64,000 nucleotides of DNA. Origin: Candidatus Rifleibacteriota bacterium. GTDB lineage: Bacteria; Muiribacteriota; Ozemobacteria; Ozemobacterales; Ozemobacteraceae. Made by a program: the position numbers and the translations under genes. Below, in pieces: positions 59,322 through 64,000 of the stretch; the stretch's first letter is position 1, and each line of letters starts with the position of its first letter. Location of the stretch: the NCBI GenBank assembly GCA_015232575.1, contig JADFZL010000002.1, positions 248,001-312,000 on the forward strand, written 5' to 3'. The notes under the pieces are model-generated. The model was not told the DNA's origin, made no database searches, and worked only from the letters and a program-made list of their open reading frames with translations.

Positions 59322-59424
59322 TTTTCACCTCATTTTGAACTCGACCGCCCCCAAAACCGCCCCCACTAAAAATACCCACAAAGCAAAAACCGCCACCAGA
59401 TTTACTTTGATGACGGTTTTGGAA

Positions 59425-59498
59425 TAGCCCCAGCGGGGGTCGAACCCGCGCTCTCAGCCTTGAGAGGGCTGCGTGTTAGCCGGTTACACCATGGGGCC
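59425..59498 (-). tRNA. tRNA-Glu (anticodon CTC)
   Basis: 74 nt cloverleaf on the minus strand: acceptor GGCCCCA/TGGGGCT, anticodon stem CAGCC/GGCTG around CTCTCAA (anticodon CTC), T-loop TTCGACC. No encoded CCA. Its 3' end faces integrase B, so it is the probable attachment gene. Confidence 0.9.
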
Positions 59499-59511
59499 GT
59501 ACAAAAAACAA

Positions 59512-59582
<71 letters not shown>

Positions 59583-59735
59583 ATGCGGAAACTATTATAC
59601 AGGTTGGCCAGGTAAAAGTCAAGAAAAAAATATTAAATCATTTGGACGATAATTAATCCAACGAATTATGCTTTTTTATCGTTTAGAGCGATTATAAATC
59701 GAGTGTATTTCTCGAATAAAAAATGGAGGAATGTA

Positions 59736-60788
59736 ATGTTTAAAAGGTGTTTTATTGCAGGAATGATTTTTATTGCTCTTCTTGGAATTACTGGTATGGC
59801 TTCAGCTGATGTCATTCAACAATCATACGAACATCGTCTCGGCCTTGGGCAGACCTCTGAAAGCTGGGACCACCAGATCGATATCCCGGCTGACTGGGCT
59901 GCAAAAGGTTATGTATTCAATCGCCGGATGCTTGCTCCAACAGGGGATCTGGAAATTGAACGTGAAGAATTGAGCCGGACTTATTATTTTGTAAAAGTAA
60001 GACTTGTAAAAGGAAAACTTGGTTTTGCAAAAGGAAGTCTTAATGTTACGCTTGAAGGTGGAGCACCAGTTGCTGCAACGAATTTACAGGCTCCTGAAGG
60101 CTTGTCAGTTGCTGGAAAACCTTTGACGCCATCTTTTGCATGGAATGGCAACGGAAAATATTTTTCAATAAGCCTTTACAATCGTGATACCAATCAAACC
60201 CTCTGGGAGCGAGTGATTACAGGAAATAAGACTGTAACTCTCAACGAAATCAAACTTAAAATTGCTGGAAAATATACTTTCGGTGTTTGCCAGAGCGATG
60301 AAACATCAAAATACTCAAAAGCTGCAAATAGAAATTTCCGCATAGATGGCCGCGAAGAAAAGTGCAGACCGTGCAATGGTACAGGGTTCGTTATTTGCTC
60401 AAACTGTAATGGTACAGGTTGGGTTGATGGAGCTCATCAAATGCCATGTTATATCTGTCTTCAGACCGGAAAAGTGCGCTGCTATACCTGTTCTGGAAGT
60501 GGAGTAGTTCAGGTTCCCTTCCTTGTTGATGAAGGTGCTGCGGCTTTTCATGCATGCGATGATGAAAATTGCAGTTTATCTTCAGCAAAATCAAGTGACG
60601 ATCAGAGTCGCCTGAAACCCTGCCGAAGGTGTCGTGGCACAGGTAAAGAGACATGCTTTAAATGCAATGGTACAGGCTGGACTAACAGCACTTACCCGGG
60701 CGGGGCAGGCATGGAACGCTGCTGGGTCTGTCAGGGAAAAGGTTATTTAATGTGCATTACATGTGGTGGAACAGGTCAGGTCGAGTAA
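59736..60788 (+). CDS. secreted protein with duplicated DnaJ-type zinc-finger domain
   Basis: 350 residues from MFKRCFIAGMIFIALLGI (GGAGGAATGTA upstream). A signal peptide cleaves near SASA-like ASADV. A beta-rich region (about 30-205) resembles a fibronectin-like module. The C-terminal half holds eight CxxC motifs, mainly CxxCxGxG type: CRPCNGTG, CSNCNGTG, CYTCSGSG, CRRCRGTG, CFKCNGTG, CITCGGTG. In DnaJ these bind two zinc ions and client proteins. Here they would be outside the cytoplasm, with no J domain. Possible periplasmic chaperone or redox role. Confidence 0.75.
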   Translation: MFKRCFIAGMIFIALLGITGMASADVIQQSYEHRLGLGQTSESWDHQIDIPADWAAKGYVFNRRMLAPTGDLEIEREELSRTYYFVKVRLVKGKLGFAKGSLNVTLEGGAPVAATNLQAPEGLSVAGKPLTPSFAWNGNGKYFSISLYNRDTNQTLWERVITGNKTVTLNEIKLKIAGKYTFGVCQSDETSKYSKAANRNFRIDGREEKCRPCNGTGFVICSNCNGTGWVDGAHQMPCYICLQTGKVRCYTCSGSGVVQVPFLVDEGAAAFHACDDENCSLSSAKSSDDQSRLKPCRRCRGTGKETCFKCNGTGWTNSTYPGGAGMERCWVCQGKGYLMCITCGGTGQVE

Positions 60789-60852
60789 ACCAGTTAATTC
60801 GTTAATACGTTTGGGCTTGACGAATCAAGTCCATGCAGAAAACAATTAGTAT

Positions 60853-60884
60853 AACCCTCTTTCCATGAACTTGAGAAGAGGGTT
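60853..60884 (+). terminator. terminator after the secreted zinc-finger gene
   Basis: AACCCTCTT (60853-60861) and AAGAGGGTT (60876-60884), perfect 9 bp stem, then ATTTTA. Confidence 0.8.
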
Positions 60885-60997
60885 ATTTTAAAATGTATTG
60901 AAATTTGATGCAGATTTATATAAAAAGGGACAGAAACGTTCCTGTTTTCATACAAAGAACTCTCACCTCAAACCTCACTGCTATGAACTTAAGAAAC

Positions 60998-61026
60998 GGA
61001 GATCTCTCCCTTCGTTCGAGATGACA
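60998..61026 (+). repeat. half copy of the palindromic intergenic repeat
   Basis: GGAGATCTCTCCCTTCGTTC plus GAGATGACA matches one arm of the elements at 4353 and 5800. The opposite arm is not recognisable. The remaining 60789-61181 interval shows only this and a GGGGAGAGGGAG remnant, with no gene. Confidence 0.65.
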
Positions 61027-61181
61027 ACAAACCATTCTGTTGGTGGCCATTATTGTATAGCTATCACACCACAGAATTCCTTAAGTTCATGGCAGTGACC
61101 CCAACCTTTTCCCTCGTTGGATGCGGGGAGAGGGAGAAAATAGGAGCTTTTCAATGAGCATTGATTTAGAAAGTCGATTTT

Positions 61182-62432
61182 TCAGAATGAAGCACGGACA
61201 TTTGAAGGTGCTGCAGATAAAATTTCAGGTGAGTATCCGCGCATAATGATTTCGTCCAGAACACCTTTCAGCGCTTTTGCTCCATTTCGGCTTCCGCAGT
61301 GCATCAGGATTACGGAATTCTTTTTCAGCTTTGAACGTACTTTAGAAATAATTGAAGATACAGAAGGCTCTTTCCAGTCTAATGTGTCGATTGTCCAGTA
61401 AACTGATTTATAGCCAATCTTTTCGACGATTTCTTCCACTCTGCGGTTCTGAGCACCAAATGGAAAGCGGAACCATGGGACAGGATTCCGACCTGTGACC
61501 GAAAAAATAGCTGCTTGTGCATCCTGAATCTGAGTCGATATTTTGTCTTCGCCGAAGTCGCTCATATCAGGATGAGACATTGAGTGGTTCGCAATTTCAT
61601 GTCCTCGATTTAAAATTTCTCTTGAAAGTTCCGGATACTTTTTTACGAATTGTCCGGTCAGAAAAAAAGTTGATTTAATATTTCTCTGTCCAAGCTCGCT
61701 GAGGATTCCAGGCAAGCCGTCAGCATCGGCACCACCATCAAAAGTCAGAAATACCTGGCCTCCCTCGTCGTGCGGAAGCCTTAATGGAACAGATATCGGA
61801 TCACTATGCAATACTGGTGGTTCAGGAAGAATCTGCTGAAGCTGCTGTTTCTTCTTCTTGTGAAGTATGCTTTTATCCTCAGAAGGTATGCTTATGACAT
61901 TATCTTGTCTGTTTTCAACATTTACCGGCGCTTTTACCATAAGTTCTGTCTGAACTGCTGCAAATCTTTCTCTTGCCTGCGAAAATGACGGAGAGAGCCT
62001 GAGGGATTCACTGTAAGCTTGCAGTGCCTCGGGAAATTGTTTTAAATCCTCCCGTAATAGTCCCATATTGTACCACATCCAGTAAGTTGGTTCGAACTGA
62101 AGCCCTGATTTGTACCAATTAAGTGCGTCGTTAAGATATCCCATCCGTCTTAATGCACCGCCGATATTGTTGTATAAATGAACGCAGTGTGGTTCTATAT
62201 CAAGTGCATAGCGCCATATTCTGATTGCGCCAGATAAATCACCATATTTGGCCAGTTCTATTCCGTATGAATTGAGAACGTTGACATTTCTTGGTTCGCG
62301 CTGAAGAATATTTGCTAAATGTGTGATCTCATTTCCGAAAAGAATGTTTTCTGAAAACAGAAAGTTTGTCAGAAAAATCATCAGAAGGAATAATGCTTCC
62401 TTATTTGCAGTATTCTTGTGTATTGTTGTCAC
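61182..62432 (-). CDS. TPR protein fused to a polysaccharide deacetylase (NodB) domain
   Basis: 416 residues from a GTG with GAGGAG 10 bp upstream; the longer reading has no ribosome site and a poor-looking N-terminus. Signal-like segment (EALFLLMIFLTNFLFS) about 12-28, four TPR-like repeats (about 40-165; NVLNSYGIELAKYGDLSGAI), a Lys-rich linker, then NodB domain (about 225-410). NodB motifs: TFDGGADA (usual TFDDG), NHSMSHPD with both metal His, RFPFGAQN and the late ILMHCG. The enzyme class removes acetyl groups from peptidoglycan or exopolysaccharide at the cell surface. Confidence 0.85.
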   Translation of the reverse strand: MTTIHKNTANKEALFLLMIFLTNFLFSENILFGNEITHLANILQREPRNVNVLNSYGIELAKYGDLSGAIRIWRYALDIEPHCVHLYNNIGGALRRMGYLNDALNWYKSGLQFEPTYWMWYNMGLLREDLKQFPEALQAYSESLRLSPSFSQARERFAAVQTELMVKAPVNVENRQDNVISIPSEDKSILHKKKKQQLQQILPEPPVLHSDPISVPLRLPHDEGGQVFLTFDGGADADGLPGILSELGQRNIKSTFFLTGQFVKKYPELSREILNRGHEIANHSMSHPDMSDFGEDKISTQIQDAQAAIFSVTGRNPVPWFRFPFGAQNRRVEEIVEKIGYKSVYWTIDTLDWKEPSVSSIISKVRSKLKKNSVILMHCGSRNGAKALKGVLDEIIMRGYSPEILSAAPSNVRASF

Positions 62433-62829
62433 GTAGAATAAACTCCTCAAGTTCTTTAGACAAACAGCCAAAAGTATACCAGAAAGTAAGGATAGAAATA
62501 TACAATCGTAAAATAAAATATGACTGAGTTTCAAAATGCAATTTAAAGATCTTCTGATAGAGCGTTTGACCACCAATCCCAGGGAAAATAAGATAAGTCC
62601 ATCAGTAAAACGCTCTTCTGAAAAACTTCCAGAATCGTTTGCCCTGGCTTGGAAGGAGCATTTGAAAAAACTTATGAAAAGATCTGATTTGCGATAGGTC
62701 TTATTTTCACCTATAACAAAACACATTCTCTGGAATCTCTCTGTCAGTGCTCCATTTCGAGATTCTTGAGAATGTGTTTTGTTATATTATTATCCTGGAT
62801 TATACGATTCCCATTTGTGTGAGATGTCT
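62433..62829. other. intergenic region with no supported gene
   Basis: Only short frames without ribosome sites. The minus strand reads in frame with the deacetylase gene up to 62726, but the composition is not convincing. Two AGAATGTGTTTTGTTAT-like stretches, one inverted (about 62715 and 62765), form a weak inverted repeat, possibly a terminator of the gene at 62830. Confidence 0.4.
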
Positions 62830-63882
62830 TCAGCGGATGGCAACAGGTAAATCATTTCCGAAAGGATTTACATTTCTCTGGATATTAGTTTGTGAGTTAA
62901 ATAGAGCATTATACTCTGCTATTGCTTTATCATAGTTGACCTTTGCCTGCTGTGCAGAAATATTGTCGCCACGGTAAATGTGGTATTCATAAAGGCATTT
63001 ATAGCATTCGGCAAGGGCGTTTTTTGCGGCCAAAACCTGTGAGGTTGAATTATACTGATTGTAAAGATTTACTGCCTGGAGATATCTGTTATACGCATCC
63101 TGGCTTTTAGCCATATCAACAGGTGCTTGAGCGGTGGTGCCGGTTACTGTTGATGTCGATGAAGTTGTTATTGAGGAATTATACTCAGCAAGAGCTCTCT
63201 CGTAATTTGCTTTCGCCTGCTGTGCAGAATTGGCGTCGCCACGGTAGATGTGATATTCATACAGGGCTTTATTACATTCGACAAGAGCTAACTTTGCACG
63301 TAAAGTGTCACCCTTGGCTTTATATTCGTTGAAAAGCCTTAAAGCTTGAAGATGCCTGTTGTATGCATTCTGGCTGTTAGTATTATCTACCGGTGCCTGA
63401 GAAATGGTTCCGCCAGTATTTGTAGCTGGTATTTGCAAACCTGTATTTTGAGTCGTTGGAATATTTGGAGTCGTAGCAGATGCTGAGTTTTTTGCAGAGC
63501 CATACAGACCCCCGAGAAGTGCTCCTCCAACAAGCCCTGCTGCGATACCAGGCAGTCCGCCTCCGGCAAGAGCCATAGCGCCAAGGAGACCGCCAGTAAA
63601 AATGCTGCTGGTATTTGAAGTTGGAGTCACTGCATTAAACAAGTCACCTCCGAGTATCCAGCCACCAATTCCTCCGGCAATCTTGGCAAGAGCACCTCCG
63701 CCCATTGCCGAAGCCAGAGAAGCTCCACCATACATGCCTAACAGCGATCCGCCAGTGACGAACAGTGATCTCCACATATCTGCTTTTACTGGAACTGAAG
63801 GGATCACCAAAAAGGAAGCAATCAACGAAAGAATCATCAGAACAGACATTTTCTCCCGCCATTTTATTGTCATTGTAAGCAT
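62830..63882 (-). CDS. secreted glycine-rich protein with two TPR-like repeats
   Basis: 350 residues from MLTMTIKWREKM, with AGGAGAAAAGAG upstream. Signal peptide about 12-34 (LMILSLIASFLVIPSVPVKA). A Gly/Ala-rich hydrophobic region (about 38-135, GGSLLGMYGGASLASAMGGG) could insert in a membrane. Two copies of an 80-residue helical repeat follow (NAYNRHLQALRLFNEYKAKG...YEYHIYRGD and DAYNRYLQAVNLYNQYNSTS...YEYHIYRGD). No family assigned; envelope-associated by its features. Confidence 0.75.
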   Translation of the reverse strand: MLTMTIKWREKMSVLMILSLIASFLVIPSVPVKADMWRSLFVTGGSLLGMYGGASLASAMGGGALAKIAGGIGGWILGGDLFNAVTPTSNTSSIFTGGLLGAMALAGGGLPGIAAGLVGGALLGGLYGSAKNSASATTPNIPTTQNTGLQIPATNTGGTISQAPVDNTNSQNAYNRHLQALRLFNEYKAKGDTLRAKLALVECNKALYEYHIYRGDANSAQQAKANYERALAEYNSSITTSSTSTVTGTTAQAPVDMAKSQDAYNRYLQAVNLYNQYNSTSQVLAAKNALAECYKCLYEYHIYRGDNISAQQAKVNYDKAIAEYNALFNSQTNIQRNVNPFGNDLPVAIR

Positions 63883-63925
63883 CTCTTTTCTCCTGCTCGT
63901 GTGTATTATTTGAATATATACTAAT

Positions 63926-63954
63926 ATTTTACGAATTAAACACGAAATATGCAA
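63926..63954 (-). promoter_or_regulatory. promoter of the secreted glycine-rich protein
   Basis: On the minus strand TTGCAT (63949-63954), 17 bp, TAAAAT (63926-63931), about 44 bp upstream of the ATG. Good sigma-70-type match. Confidence 0.6.
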
Positions 63955-64000
63955 GGTATAATTGAAATTTGCTCCAGAAAAACCAGAAAGTACAAAGTCG

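Larger units (their letters stand above)
12087..59424. mobile_element. prophage island, HK97-like siphovirus plus remnants
   Basis: Bounded at the right by tRNA-Glu and integrase B, and at the left by duplicated integrase leaders and integrase A. Contains repressor, replication, packaging, head, tail and lysis modules in standard order, and no broken structural gene was seen, so the phage may be inducible. The exact left junction of the intact prophage is not resolved: no copy of the tRNA-Glu 3' end was found by eye on the left. Confidence 0.85.

Overview
The window is a 64 kb piece of an AT-rich, Gram-negative-type bacterial chromosome. It carries a large integrated phage island, at about 12.1-59.4 kb, between two chromosomal stretches. 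The chromosomal genes are very large multi-pass membrane proteins, a giant tandem-cyclase membrane protein, a secreted DnaJ-type zinc-finger protein and a TPR/polysaccharide deacetylase. This style resembles deep-branching lineages such as Candidatus Riflebacteria, but that placement is a guess from gene style; no rRNA or marker gene is present. Stop codons are used in the standard way.

Left chromosome (1-12.06 kb): the 3' part of a giant membrane protein, a galT-type uridylyltransferase on the minus strand, and a 1991-residue membrane protein with two class III cyclase domains. The first cyclase domain keeps only the metal-binding aspartates. The second keeps only the Lys/Asn/Arg residues. 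Together they make one composite active site, as in animal transmembrane adenylate cyclases. A palindromic intergenic repeat flanks galT and recurs as a half copy at 61.0 kb.

Island edge (12.1-20.7 kb): a duplicated integrase leader with a broken integrase start, a higBA toxin-antitoxin pair, small frameshifted or truncated genes, and tyrosine integrase A. Then comes a leftward block: a DNA adenine methylase next to an ATPase/TOPRIM protein (candidate defence pair), a secreted protein, a DUF2335 membrane protein, and a LexA/CI-like S24 repressor with a clear operator-promoter region.

Early phage region (20.8-36.6 kb): small DNA-binding proteins, three aberrant tRNA-like elements, a recombination directionality factor-like protein, a Cas4/RecB-like nuclease and an SF2 helicase. 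The helicase is interrupted at its DECH motif by an intein, and a homing endonuclease gene with its own ribosome-binding site is nested out of frame inside that intein. These are followed by a VRR-NUC nuclease, two overlapping convergent ribbon-helix-helix genes with a palindromic operator, a primase-helicase, an iteron-like origin, an XRE/ImmA pair and hicAB. A 114 bp repeat lies next to both higBA and hicAB.

Late phage region (36.6-58.2 kb, all plus strand): HNH nuclease, P27 small terminase, large terminase, HK97-type portal, ClpP-like protease, capsid, head-tail connectors, tail tube, tail chaperone with a -1 frameshift (AAACCCT), tape measure, lambda M/L/K/J-like tip proteins (J carries 24 decapeptide repeats and an S74 chaperone), then peptidase/holin/endolysin genes. 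This is an HK97-like siphovirus prophage with a lambda-style tail tip. Integrase B (minus strand) ends the island beside tRNA-Glu and tRNA-Gln.

Right chromosome (59.4-64 kb): the two tRNAs, the secreted DnaJ-like zinc-finger protein, the TPR/deacetylase and a secreted glycine-rich protein with two TPR-like repeats.
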